Positions 1 to 9,548 of a stretch of DNA of 64,000 bases are shown here, piece by piece; position 1 is the first letter of the stretch; each line of letters begins with the position of its first letter. Where the stretch lies: assembly GCF_016801865.2 (NCBI RefSeq), contig NC_068937.1, positions 114,553,068 to 114,617,067 of the forward strand. Direction: 5' to 3'. The translations under genes and the position numbers were made by a program. The stretch comes from Culex pipiens pallens. Its lineage: Eukaryota; Arthropoda; Insecta; Diptera; Culicidae. A model generated the notes under the pieces. That model saw only the letters and a list, made by a program, of their open reading frames with translations. It did not search any database and was not told the DNA's origin.

Positions 1-1565
1 CTTTCTACAAATATCGGCTTTGATTTAAAAAAGAAAAAAACATTTTAGGAGGGAGGGTGTGTTATGGATTGTCCACTAGTGTGATATAACTCGGTCCATT
101 TTTCCGAGCCTGATTAGTTGAAGCCAAGTTGAAGCTGCGTTTTTTGAGACCTCATTGCTCATTTCTGACTACCCTGCCTTAACAACTTTTAGATCAATCA
201 AAAGCTTCAAAGGGTTTAGTTTGTGCTACAGAGAACAAGTTTTCCGAAGATTACGAAGTGATTCGATGGTGCACACATAATTCGAAACGACCTGTGATAC
301 ACTGTACTAAAAACTCGCTCTTAATGCATTTCCACCATGAAAGGCGCCTATCCTTAGAGAGGTACCGAATTAGCAACCATGTTTTAATGCTGGAATATCG
401 TCTTTCCCTAATCGAGCTTGTCACAACAAAGTTACAAAGCAATTGAACCATAATGCTGTCCGCTGACAAGCGAACCGATTTGTATGACAAGCAGGATTAG
501 TATCGGTTTACCGTTAAGTCCTTTTCAAACGATGACCTGTAACATTTCGCAATAATTGTACATACAAACAAACTACTTAATCCGCTCCGGTCCTGCAACG
601 AATCTGCATTGTTGTAGGAAGCTACAAATCAACCCTCGTGTTTTTGTGTGTGTGTGTTCAGGAACCAGTGTCGCACGGTTGTCGTCGTAACATAAAACTT
701 TCAACCACGCGGTGTAATGAAAAACTCCCTCCTCCCTACCCGTCACCGACGACAACAACAATGTATATCGTCGCGCAAAGTGGCCGCCGGTTCCCATCAA
801 TCTTCCAGCCGTTTTATATGTGAAAAGTATGTGCTGACGACTTGGTATAATTGAGTCAGATATCGGTGCAAAATAACAGGCAGGCTGAGGGCAGGCATAG
901 GTAGACAGCTCCGATGACGAACCCCCGCCAGGGAAGGAATTTTGCAGCGTAAGGAAGCGAACGCGGACAGCTTTCATGTATCAAATTTGGAAGCTCTTTT
1001 TTCGTTCGCAACGTGCAAAAATTTGAGGGGGACACGACATGGGCAGGGAAAATCATGCTCGGTCATAAGTTTCTGTCACATGGAGCGAGAAGAGGCTAAG
1101 AATTCACTTTTATGATATGTCGTTACTTAAACAATGATGCAATGATTTAAATTTTGCATTGAATATTGATTCCTGAAACAAGCACTTTTTCATTCTAGGC
1201 AAACAAAAAAATTAAACTTGAAGCATAATTTTCAGGATTTAGAAGCAAAAAGTGTCATAAAATGCTTTATGCATTATCAGAGTTATGCTATTTTCAAAAA
1301 TTAGCTAAATATCCATAAATTCATGAAAACGTTTTTTACTGCATTTTTTTCTTCTTTTTTCGATTTTTACAATGCAAATGTAAACGTTACACAATATATC
1401 CAAATAGTTTACAATCGATTTTACCAGTTGTTTTCTTGAACATTTATATTGCCATGAGTACCGATGGTCATGATTTTTTTAATAACAAAATCAGATATTT
1501 AAACAAGACTTGTTATTGAAATGACCCCGTTTTGTTATTCCGAAATGCCCGGGATACCAAAATTG
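1..1565. other. AT-rich intergenic or intronic DNA, no gene seen
   Basis: No supported gene lies here. The short open frames have neither coding texture nor splice partners. A moderately GC-rich stretch at about 590-1080 looks like unique sequence, and a short GT run lies near 643-657. From about 1140 the DNA is AT-rich up to the target site of the Jockey element. It may be part of the intron of the minus-strand gene whose first exon is at 14480-14689; that is inference only. Confidence 0.5.
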
Positions 1566-1579
1566 ATGAAGTAATTCTT
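1566..1579. repeat. Target-site duplication, left copy (Jockey-1)
   Basis: ATGAAGTAATTCTT is repeated exactly at 5875-5888, immediately after the poly(A) tail. The first A of the right copy could instead belong to the tail. Confidence 0.92.
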
Positions 1580-1612
1580 CATTGTTATCCGAGCATTCGT
1601 TGGTGAAGGTTG
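1580..1612 (+). promoter_or_regulatory. Probable internal promoter of Jockey-1 (Inr plus DPE-like motif)
   Basis: The element opens with CATTG, so an initiator-like A would be +1 at 1581. GGTTG at 1608-1612 fits the downstream promoter element consensus RGWYV exactly at +28 to +32. TATA-less Inr/DPE promoters at the extreme 5' end are known for Drosophila Jockey-clade elements. The assignment is from spacing and consensus only. Confidence 0.45.
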
Positions 1613-1623
1613 TCTGAATCAAC

Positions 1624-3003
1624 ATGACTCGTCGCGTCCCGGCGCAAAACGCCGGCAATATTGCCCTACCTGCGGCTCAAGCAGGCAAAAAAGTGGGAAT
1701 TTCCAAAAGGAAGGTTGAGGCCTCAACTGATGGCCAAAAACCGGGGATTTCCAAAAGGAAGGTGCTTTTGGAAGTGACATCGAACAGCAAAAAGACGAAA
1801 AAGAGCGACGGTACTGTACCGATGGATGAGGAGGAGGAGAACTCTTCATCGCACGAGGAGCAGCTTTTGAAGAACAACAAGTTCGCTGGACTGCCTGACG
1901 AGGACCAGGTAGCGGAAGCAAAGGAGAATGAAGTGAAACAGCGAAAGGAGAAACTGCCTCCTTTTTATGTGAGGCAATCAGCAGCAACGATCGACTTTCG
2001 AGCGGGGCTAGTTGAACTCATCAAGTCTGGGAAATTCCAAGGCAACATTCGTCTATGTCAGGACGGATTTAAGGTGCTGGTGCAATCCAGGCAGCACTAT
2101 CAACTGGTCAAGGATTACTTGACCGAAAACGAGGCGGAGTACTTTACCCATGATGTCGTCATGGATAAGCCGTTCAAAATCGTCGTCAGAGGTCTGTACG
2201 ATATGCCAGTGGAGGAATTAGCTGCCGAGCTAAAAGTTTTGAAACTGGATGTGTTGGCCGTGCACAAAATGAGCCGACGCAACAAAGACATCAAGTACCG
2301 TGACCAGCTCTACCTGCTGCATTTGGCTAAGGGATCGACGACGCTTCCTGAGCTGAAGGCAATTCGAGCGGTTTTCAACATTATCGTGTCGTGGGAGCGA
2401 TACCGACCAGTGCATCGTGACGTCACACAATGCTTCAACTGCCTGGGTTTCGGGCACGGAGGTAAGAACTGCCACCTGAAGCGTCGTTGCGCCAAATGTG
2501 GTACCGATGCGCACATCACATCCCAGTGCATCCAAGATTCGCTGGTGAAGTGCCTCAACTGCAACGGTGAGCACTCGTCAACCGACCGAAAGTGCCCCAA
2601 GAGAGCTGAGTTCGTGAAAATTCGGCAGCAAGCATCGACGAAGAATCAGCCTCAGCGTCGTAGAACTCCTCCAGCCCTGGTGGAGCAAAATTTTCCACCT
2701 CTTCAACCGCGACGCCAGGTCCCGAACCTGGCACCGTTGCCGTTGGATCCCAGGAAGAGAGCTGAGATGAATCATCCACGGCCGGGTTCCAGCCAGGAGC
2801 CGAGAACGCCACCACCGGGCTTCAGCCAGGAGCCAAGACCAACCCAAGAACCAGCAGTTGAGGAAAATGGTAATGATCTTTACACCTCAACCGAACTCCT
2901 CAATATTTTCAAACAGATGTCCGCTGCACTGCGTGGATGCAAAACCAAGACCCAGCAGATCGTTCGTCATCCAGTATGGATCGTAGGTCCCTCAAGCTGC
3001 TGA
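1624..3003 (+). CDS. Jockey-1 ORF1, gag-like nucleic-acid-binding protein
   Basis: The protein has 459 residues. Its basic N-terminus carries a duplicated GISKRKV block (about residues 24-31 and 42-49), resembling nuclear localisation signals. A Jockey-type pre-knuckle domain follows (about 100-260). Three zinc knuckles lie at about 270-324: two of form C-X2-C-X4-H-X4-C and one of form C-X2-C-X3-H-X6-C. The tail is proline-rich and includes an RGCKTK motif. Known role of the family: an RNA-binding RNP component needed for retrotransposition. The last 67 nt overlap ORF2 in another reading frame. The ATG is the first in the element, about 44 nt from its 5' end. The protein at 21544-22471 is a divergent relative. 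No stop or frameshift is seen. Confidence 0.92.
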   Translation: MTRRVPAQNAGNIALPAAQAGKKVGISKRKVEASTDGQKPGISKRKVLLEVTSNSKKTKKSDGTVPMDEEEENSSSHEEQLLKNNKFAGLPDEDQVAEAKENEVKQRKEKLPPFYVRQSAATIDFRAGLVELIKSGKFQGNIRLCQDGFKVLVQSRQHYQLVKDYLTENEAEYFTHDVVMDKPFKIVVRGLYDMPVEELAAELKVLKLDVLAVHKMSRRNKDIKYRDQLYLLHLAKGSTTLPELKAIRAVFNIIVSWERYRPVHRDVTQCFNCLGFGHGGKNCHLKRRCAKCGTDAHITSQCIQDSLVKCLNCNGEHSSTDRKCPKRAEFVKIRQQASTKNQPQRRRTPPALVEQNFPPLQPRRQVPNLAPLPLDPRKRAEMNHPRPGSSQEPRTPPPGFSQEPRPTQEPAVEENGNDLYTSTELLNIFKQMSAALRGCKTKTQQIVRHPVWIVGPSSC

Positions 3004-5630
3004 ATTGGAACGCTTGCTCCATTAGGAGGAAGCACTTAGAGCTGGTGGATTTTCTTCGCGAGAAGGAGATCGACGTAGCTGCCATCACGGAAACTCATCT
3101 GAAGCCCGGTGAAAAAGTTTATCTGCAAAACTACAAGATCGCGACGCAGCTCGATAGGACCACCTCTGGAGGAGGAGGTGTGCTTGTCGCTGTTCATCGT
3201 GATCTCAAGCCACGCCGGCTGCCACACTTTAAGCTGGACATCATCGAGGCCGTTGGAGTGGAAATTTCCACTTCGGTTGGCCCAGTACTCTTCATTGCTG
3301 CATACTGCCCACGTCAGGTGAATTCCAGAGATGGTTCAGCAGCAAAACTGAAGAGCGATATCCAGAAACTGACACGGCGGAGCGCAAAGTACATCATCGC
3401 TGGTGACCTCAACGCGAAGCATGAAGTTTGGGGCAACAGCAGGAGGAATCGGAACGGAGTGATTCTGCACAACGATCTGCAAAACGGATACTACAACGTT
3501 GTGAGTCCAGATCGTCCAACGAGGGTGGCCCGGTCTGGGAATCACTCAATCATCGACTTCTTCATTACCAATATGGCTGAGAACGTGGCTCATCCTGAGG
3601 TGTTTGAAGAGTTGAGTTCTGATCACTATCCGGTGGTTGTGGAGGTTGGAGCTTCCGTTACTCCGCAGCGGCAACCAACCCGGAAAGATTACCACAACGT
3701 TGACTGGCAGCAGTTTCAGCAAGTGGTCGACAGCAACATCGACTATGATCAACACCCGGAAACTTCTGCTGATATTGATCGTTCGCTGGAGGTGATCCAG
3801 CAGGCTATCAACCAAGCAGAGGCTGCCAACGTTCGGGAGGTTCCTGTTAATTTTAAGGTAACTGATATTGACGTAGATACTAAACACTTGATTAGACTTA
3901 GGAATGTTTATAGGAGACAATATCAACGGACTGGGGACTATGACAAAAAGATTTCAGTGAACAATTTGAACAAAATAATACAAGACCGACTTGACAATAT
4001 CAGAAATCAAGAATTTTCAAAACATGTAAGCCAGCTTGGGAATTATTCAAAACCATTTTGGAAACTTTCAAAAGTTCTTAAAAACAAACCAAAGCCTATT
4101 CCTCCTCTTATTGTTGAGGATTCTCGTTTGATTACATCCGAGGAAAAGGCAAATGCACTTGGGCTTCATTTTGTTAGTTCACATAATCTTGGCGCTTCCA
4201 TGACCAGCCGTAAAGAAACATCAGTTGCCAATAGTATTTCAACAATCAATGACTCTACCTTTGAATTTCCTGCAGATTCCCATGTTTCTGGTGAGGAAGT
4301 CAAAGTTGCAGTTAAACAAATGAAAAATATGAAAGCTCCAGGCTTTGATAACATTTTTAATCTGGTGTTGAAAAAACAGAGTGATCAGTTCTTTCAACAT
4401 CTAGCCAATATTTTCAATAAATGTTTGCAACTTGGTTACTTCCCCACCAATTGGAAGCTGGGCAAAGTCATACCAATTTTGAAGCCTCAAAAAGATCCAA
4501 CATCGCCAACAAGTTATCGCCCCATTAGTCTTTTGAGTAGTCTGTCCAAACTCTTTGAGAAGGTCATCTATTCAAGGCTTTTGGATTTTACCAACGATAA
4601 TAATATAATTTTGAACGAGCAGTTTGGCTTCCGAAAGGGACATAATACTGCTCATCAGCTTACGAGAGTAACTAAAATCATCAAGCAGAACAAGCTTGAG
4701 TCTAAATCAACTGCTATGGCTTTGTTGGATGTTGAGAAGGCTTTTGACAATGTTTGGCATGATGGTTTGATACATAAACTATATTTATACGGTTTTCCAA
4801 TGTATCTTATCAAAATTATCCAGCACTATCTTTCGGAGAGATCGTTCAAGGTTTTTCTGAATGGGATTGCTTCTGGATTATTCAACATTGATGCAGGGGT
4901 TCCCCAAGGAAGTATTCTTGGCCCACTTCTGTACAATATTTTTACATCTGATTTGCCTACTCTTCCTGGTAATGGTGTGTTGTCACTTTTTGCTGATGAC
5001 ACTGCCGTTATTTATAAGGGTAAAATAACCAGATATTTAGTTGGCCGTCTTCAGAAGGGTCTTGACGTTCTTTCCGAATACTTTGGCGACTGGAAAATTC
5101 GCATAAATGCAGCCAAAACTCAAACCATCATTTTTCCACTTTCCAAATCGGCCAGATTTGTCCCAAAGGATGATGTTTTGATAAAAATGAATGATGTTTC
5201 GATACCCTGGTCAAAGGAAGTTGTCTATTTAGGTCTCATACTTGACTCGAAACTATTGTTTCGACAGCATGTAGATAAAATATTGAAGAAGTGCAGCATT
5301 CTCATTAGGTGTTTGTATCCTTTAATTAACAGAAAATCAAAGCTATCTTTGAAAAATAAGTTAGCAGTTTACAAACAAATAATTTACCCCGTTATTGAGT
5401 ATGCTGTACCTGTTTGGGAGTGTTGCGCTAGAACTCATAAATTGAAGCTCCAGCGTGTCCAAAACAAGGTACTCAAAATGGTTTTGAATGTTCCTGGCTG
5501 GACAAGATCAAGTGAGGTTCATGAATTAGCAGAAGTTAAAATGTTGGATCAGAAGATTCAAGAAAAATGTTTGAAATTCAGGGAAAAATGTGCTATATCT
5601 GAATACCCCTTGATTCAAGGATTGGTTTAG
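2937..5630 (+). CDS. Jockey-1 ORF2, AP endonuclease plus reverse transcriptase
   Basis: The protein has up to 897 residues. The N-terminal APE-type endonuclease shows its signatures in order: NWNA (about 23-26), TETH with the catalytic Glu (about 51-54), GDLNAKH (about 156-162), Asp in SIIDFF (about 207) and SDH (about 228-230). The reverse transcriptase has SYRPISLL (about 526-533), LLDVEKAFD (about 596-604), GVPQGS (about 655-659) and the catalytic FADD (about 685-688). No RNase H domain is seen, as expected for this clade. The frame opens inside ORF1; a second Met at 2976 (residue 14) is an equally good start just before the endonuclease. Translation probably depends on reinitiation or a similar mechanism. 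Base composition shifts from GC-balanced in the endonuclease to AT-rich after about 3845. The frame ends at the usual C-terminus with no break. Confidence 0.93.
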   Translation: MQNQDPADRSSSSMDRRSLKLLNWNACSIRRKHLELVDFLREKEIDVAAITETHLKPGEKVYLQNYKIATQLDRTTSGGGGVLVAVHRDLKPRRLPHFKLDIIEAVGVEISTSVGPVLFIAAYCPRQVNSRDGSAAKLKSDIQKLTRRSAKYIIAGDLNAKHEVWGNSRRNRNGVILHNDLQNGYYNVVSPDRPTRVARSGNHSIIDFFITNMAENVAHPEVFEELSSDHYPVVVEVGASVTPQRQPTRKDYHNVDWQQFQQVVDSNIDYDQHPETSADIDRSLEVIQQAINQAEAANVREVPVNFKVTDIDVDTKHLIRLRNVYRRQYQRTGDYDKKISVNNLNKIIQDRLDNIRNQEFSKHVSQLGNYSKPFWKLSKVLKNKPKPIPPLIVEDSRLITSEEKANALGLHFVSSHNLGASMTSRKETSVANSISTINDSTFEFPADSHVSGEEVKVAVKQMKNMKAPGFDNIFNLVLKKQSDQFFQHLANIFNKCLQLGYFPTNWKLGKVIPILKPQKDPTSPTSYRPISLLSSLSKLFEKVIYSRLLDFTNDNNIILNEQFGFRKGHNTAHQLTRVTKIIKQNKLESKSTAMALLDVEKAFDNVWHDGLIHKLYLYGFPMYLIKIIQHYLSERSFKVFLNGIASGLFNIDAGVPQGSILGPLLYNIFTSDLPTLPGNGVLSLFADDTAVIYKGKITRYLVGRLQKGLDVLSEYFGDWKIRINAAKTQTIIFPLSKSARFVPKDDVLIKMNDVSIPWSKEVVYLGLILDSKLLFRQHVDKILKKCSILIRCLYPLINRKSKLSLKNKLAVYKQIIYPVIEYAVPVWECCARTHKLKLQRVQNKVLKMVLNVPGWTRSSEVHELAEVKMLDQKIQEKCLKFREKCAISEYPLIQGLV

Positions 5631-5874
5631 TTTATGGTAAGATTAAGTTAGTTTTAGGTTAGGTTATGTTTTCTTAACATTTTTTTTTTCCTCATTGTAC
5701 CTAGTGTTACAAAAATGATAAATCATATACTTTTAAAGTTATAAAAATGAACAGTGTTTAAATCACGAAAAGCAAACTAAAGCTGAAGAGCCACAGCTGA
5801 CCACTTATTATGTAAACCAAATGTAATTATTATAAGAAAGATTCAATAAAGTATATTTAATTCAAAAAAAAAAA

Positions 5875-5888
5875 ATGAAGTAATTCTT
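5875..5888. repeat. Target-site duplication, right copy (Jockey-1)
   Basis: Exact partner of 1566-1579, directly following the A-rich tail. Confidence 0.92.
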
Positions 5889-6219
5889 TGTTACATTAGG
5901 CTATTGCAAATTTTAGTTCAGGGTTTTGTCCACTCTCTCCTCCCTTCAAAATGTAAAAAAATTAGAGGACATAGAAATAATTACTGATTTAATTTTCTTT
6001 CAAAAACTGGCGAAATCGATTGGTTACTATTCAGAATACATTGTAGAATTGTGTAGAATAATGTATGGGTAGTCAAATAAAGGTTTTAAAACTTTTTACA
6101 AATTTACAAAAGATCGGTTAAAACGGTTAAAAAAATATTTTAATAATTTAATTAAAACTCTATAATAATAAAGAATAATAAAAAATATTGATATTTTGCA
6201 TTTTTTTTTATAAAAAACG
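5889..6219. other. AT-rich spacer
   Basis: Continuation of the target sequence after Jockey-1, becoming very AT-rich near 6100-6215. No gene or clear repeat boundary is seen. Confidence 0.4.
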
Positions 6220-6768
6220 TTACTTAATCCACCTTTAGGTGGTTGGTGCCTTCCTCGCATATTTTTATCAAAATATCTGAGATCCGGCCTCAAATAAAGT
6301 TTATTTTAAAAACTTAAGTTCTTATAACTTTTGATAGGGTTTTCAGATCTTCAATGTTTTAGGCTTGATGGAAAGGTCTTTCAAATCCCTTTCGAACAAT
6401 ATAACGCATGACGAATTTTCTTACAAAACCACCCTTTTTACAATATTTCAAACCTTAGCCAAATCGTTTTTTTAGCATAACTTTTGAAGTACTTTTCTAA
6501 ACTTCATAATATTAACTAGGGTCTTGTGGGACCTCAAGACGGATCTAATGAGACTAAAACGGTATAAATCGGTTCAACCAGTCCGGAGATAATCGTGTGC
6601 ATATTTTTCGGTGCACGGACTTACAGACATACACACGCACAGACATTTGTTCAGAATTTGATTCTGAGTCGATAGGTATACGTGAAGGTGGGTCTACGAG
6701 GTCAAATAAAGAAATTCATTTTTCGAGTAATTTTATAGCCTTTCCTCATTGAGGTGAGGAAGGCAAAA
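6220..6768 (+). mobile_element. Non-autonomous element with GCCTTCCTC-type ends, copy A
   Basis: The left end carries a small palindrome (CCACCTTTAGGTGG) followed by TTGGTGCCTTCCTC. The right end carries an imperfect hairpin ending GAGGTGAGGAAGGCAAAA. The same ends occur at 8531-9434 and, on the left only, at 11297. It has one copy of an internal unit of about 162 bp (atcaaaatatctgag to ggaaaggtctttca). No ORF and no clear target duplication. Family not recognised by name. Confidence 0.6.
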
Positions 6769-6804
6769 CATAACCGTTATTAGGATACGTTATCAATTCC
6801 TATA

Positions 6805-6988
6805 CACGGAAAAAAAAATAGTTCCCAATATCGTGAACAAGCGTTCATGAAAATGGGAACCACAAACAAAGTGTTCAAATCTCATGGTACGTTTTTAAAA
6901 ACCGTACCATGGGATTTGAACAATTTGATCGTGGTTCGCATTTTCATGAACGCTTGTTCACGATTTTGGGAACTATTTTTTCTCCGTG
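6805..6988. mobile_element. Hairpin MITE with CACGGA ends, TA duplication
   Basis: A 184-bp near-perfect palindrome: GTGAACAAGCGTTCATGAAAA in the left arm is matched by its complement in the right arm. Ends are CACGGA/TCCGTG, flanked by TA at 6803-6804 and 6989-6990. It sits between two segments that are contiguous in the 48068-50500 copy, which supplies the empty site. Confidence 0.8.
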
Positions 6989-7207
6989 TAGTTGACCATC
7001 TAGAGGTGTTTTGATGAAAAAATCGATAAAATCACAATTTCAAGCGGGTGTCTACAATTATTTTATAAGGCTTGTTCAACATCATTCAAAGTTATGTTGA
7101 CTGACATTTAATTGTTATTTTCGCCAAAATAAATGTTTCAAGTTCTCATCTGAAATCAGCCATGGTCACTAGCATTTTCACAAGAAAACAAAACTCTTTT
7201 AACTATA

Positions 7208-8310
7208 GAGCAACTCTCTACGAAATCGGCCGATTTCGACCATTTTTATTTTTTGTATTTTTTGATTTGACTAAAACTTTGTGGGGTCCTTCCCTATGAC
7301 CAAATAAGCTATTTTGCGTCATTGGTTCACCCATACAAGTCTCCATACAATTTTGGCTGCTGTCCATACAAAAATGGTATGTAAATATTCAAACAGCTGT
7401 AACTTTTTAATGAATTTTCTGATCAATTTGGTGTCTTCGACAAAGTTGTAGGTATTGTTGAGGACTTTTGAGAAAAAAATAGGTACACGGAAAAAAATTG
7501 CAGATTTTTTAATCAACTTTTTTTCACTAAAACTCAATTTCCCAAAATACGTATTTTTTGATTTTCGAGATTTTTTGATATGTTTTAGGGTACAAAAACC
7601 GCAACTTTTGAGCTATAGAGAAACATGGTCAAAAAATCTGCCGCCGAGTTATTAATTTTTGAAAAAATAGTGATTTTTGGAAAAAATCGCAGTTTTATGC
7701 AAAAACAAATTTGACATTATTTTTTAATGCAAAATTGAATTTGAAATCGAAAAGTACTTTACAGATTGTTTGATAAAGGGCTCCGTTTTCAAGATATAGC
7801 CACCGAAAGTTTGATTTTAGCGAAATATTTGCTGTTTTTCGATTTTTAAAAATAGTGACCATTAGTGACCATTTCTAAAAATATTTTGTTTGAAAAGTTC
7901 AGAAAATTTGCTATAAAATTGTCTAAGAGACATTGAAGATTGGACCTCGGGTTGCTGAGATAGAGCCGCATTAAGAAAAGAAACACGAAAATTGAAGTTT
8001 TCTAATTCTCACCAAAACAACCCACCATTTTCTAATGACGATATCTCAGCAACTAATGGATTTTTTCAATGTTAATACATGTAACATTCGTGAAATTTTC
8101 CGATCTCTTCGAAAAAAATATTTTGAAAAAAATTAAATCAAGACTAACATTTTAAAAGGGCCAAACAATTAATATTACACCCATTTAAAATGTTAGTCTT
8201 GCTTTAAAAATTTTCAAAATATTTTTTCAAAAAGATCGGAAATTTTCACGAATGTTTCATGAATTAACATCGAAAATCTAAGGATCTTTACTAAAAAAAA
8301 CTTAATTAGA
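7208..8310 (+). mobile_element. Foldback element, GAGC family, right-truncated
   Basis: It begins GAGCAACTCTCTACGAAATC, like the other GAGC foldbacks. The left arm runs to the common centre near 8150-8200 (ACTAACATTTTAAAAGGG and its inverse). The right arm is mostly lost, since homology to the host element resumes near 8310. The right boundary is approximate. Confidence 0.65.
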
Positions 8311-8530
8311 TTATTTTTTAAGCGTGAATATAAATATACCTATCTGTTTTCAATGTAAAAGTACCAAAGTTACTGAAACCGTAAGAAACTATAGCTTACT
8401 TTACTTAACTAAAACATCATAATTCATGTTTGAAAATAAAAATTCAACCACTATAGGAAAAGAGGGTCCATAATAGCTTTATTTTCAAATGAATATTTTT
8501 CAGCATAAAAGTAATCAACTGATAAAAACA

Positions 8531-9434
8531 TTACTTATCCACCCTTAGGTAGTTGGTGCCTTCCTCAAATTTAAAGGGTGCTATCCAAAATAGACACAAA
8601 AGGGCGGTGTTTTTCAGTGTTTTATCAATTTGACTCATTATTCATACCACTAGATTGGGTAGTCAGATCTTCATATTGCAGGGCACTTATGTGCTTACAA
8701 CTTATGATAGGGTAGTCAGATCTCCAATCCAATTCGTGCTCGTTGGAAAGGCCTTTTAATTACCTATCCAATGATAGGTCGCATGATATATTTTGACAAC
8801 GTTTTCATCAAAATATCTGAGCTCTGGCCTCCAAAAAGTGTAGAAATAACACTTAAGTGCTTATAACTTTTGATGGGGTTGTCAGATCTTCGATGTTTTG
8901 AACGCGTTGGAAAGGTCTTTTGATTACCTATCCAACGACAGGTCGCATGATAGATCCGCACATCGTTTTTATCAAAATATCTGAGATCCCGCCTTCAAAA
9001 AGTGTATAAATAACACTTAAGTGCTTATAACTTTTGATAGGGTTATCAGATCTTTAGTGTTTTGGACTCGTTAGAAAGGTCTTTCAAATACCTTTCTAAA
9101 AATGTATCCTTTTTACAATCGTGCGAGCTTTAGTCAAAATCGTTTTTTTAGCATAACTTTTGAAGTACTTTACTAAATATAATGGTATGAAAATATGACC
9201 TATGGGACCTGTAGACGGATCTAAAAACACAGATCCGGACAAAATCGGTCAAGCCAGTTTCGAGAAAAGTGAGTGAGAAAAAAAATCTACGTCCATCCAC
9301 ACACACAGACATTTGCTCAGAATTTGATTCTGAGTCGATAGGTATACGTGAAGGTGGGTCTACGAGGCCTATTTAAGAAGTTCAGTTTTCGAGTGATTTT
9401 ATAGCCTTTCCTCAGTGAGGTGAGGAAGGCAAAA
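8531..9434 (+). mobile_element. GCCTTCCTC-type element, copy B, with three internal tandem units
   Basis: Same ends as copy A (TCCACCCTTAGGTAG on the left; GAGGTGAGGAAGGCAAAA on the right). Inside, a unit of about 162 bp recurs three times, recognisable by the phrase cttttgatagggttgtcagatc near 8701, 8868 and 9030. It interrupts the 6783-9546 element between segments that are adjacent in its sister copies, which confirms that it is an insertion. Confidence 0.65.
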
Positions 9435-9548
9435 ATAGTCAGAATTGTTCAAAAGACTTCAGATTCCATTGTTCTGTAAAATGTTGAAAAGTTTTGAAAA
9501 ATGCTAGTCGGCTCTACTAGGGTGTCCACTATTGGTTTAAATACCCTA

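Larger units (their letters stand above)
1580..5874 (+). mobile_element. Full-length Jockey-clade non-LTR retrotransposon (Jockey-1)
   Basis: The element is about 4.3 kb: a 5' UTR of about 44 nt, ORF1 (1624-3003), ORF2 (2937-5630), a 3' UTR of about 240 nt with AATAAA at 5845-5850, and a short poly(A) tail. Identical 14-bp flanks (ATGAAGTAATTCTT at 1566-1579 and 5875-5888) mark target-primed insertion of a full-length copy. Both frames are open, so it looks young and possibly competent. The order gag-like ORF with zinc knuckles, then AP endonuclease plus reverse transcriptase without RNase H, with a poly(A) tail, is that of the Jockey clade. The mosquito Juan/Jockey group is the likely relative, but I cannot assign a family name without a search. 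Confidence 0.93.
6783..9546 (-). mobile_element. TA-flanked GGGTA-terminus element, copy 3 (carries three nested insertions)
   Basis: Its termini (GGATACGTTATC on the left; TTTAAATACCC on the right) and TA dinucleotides at 6781-6782 and 9547-9548 match the copies at 40441-43595 and 48068-50500. Colinear homology to those copies is interrupted by a hairpin MITE (6805-6988), a foldback (7208 to about 8310) and element B (8531-9434). No protein-coding frame is apparent. It is probably a non-autonomous DNA transposon with TA target preference. It runs parallel to the 48068-50500 copy, opposite to 40441-43595. Confidence 0.7.
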
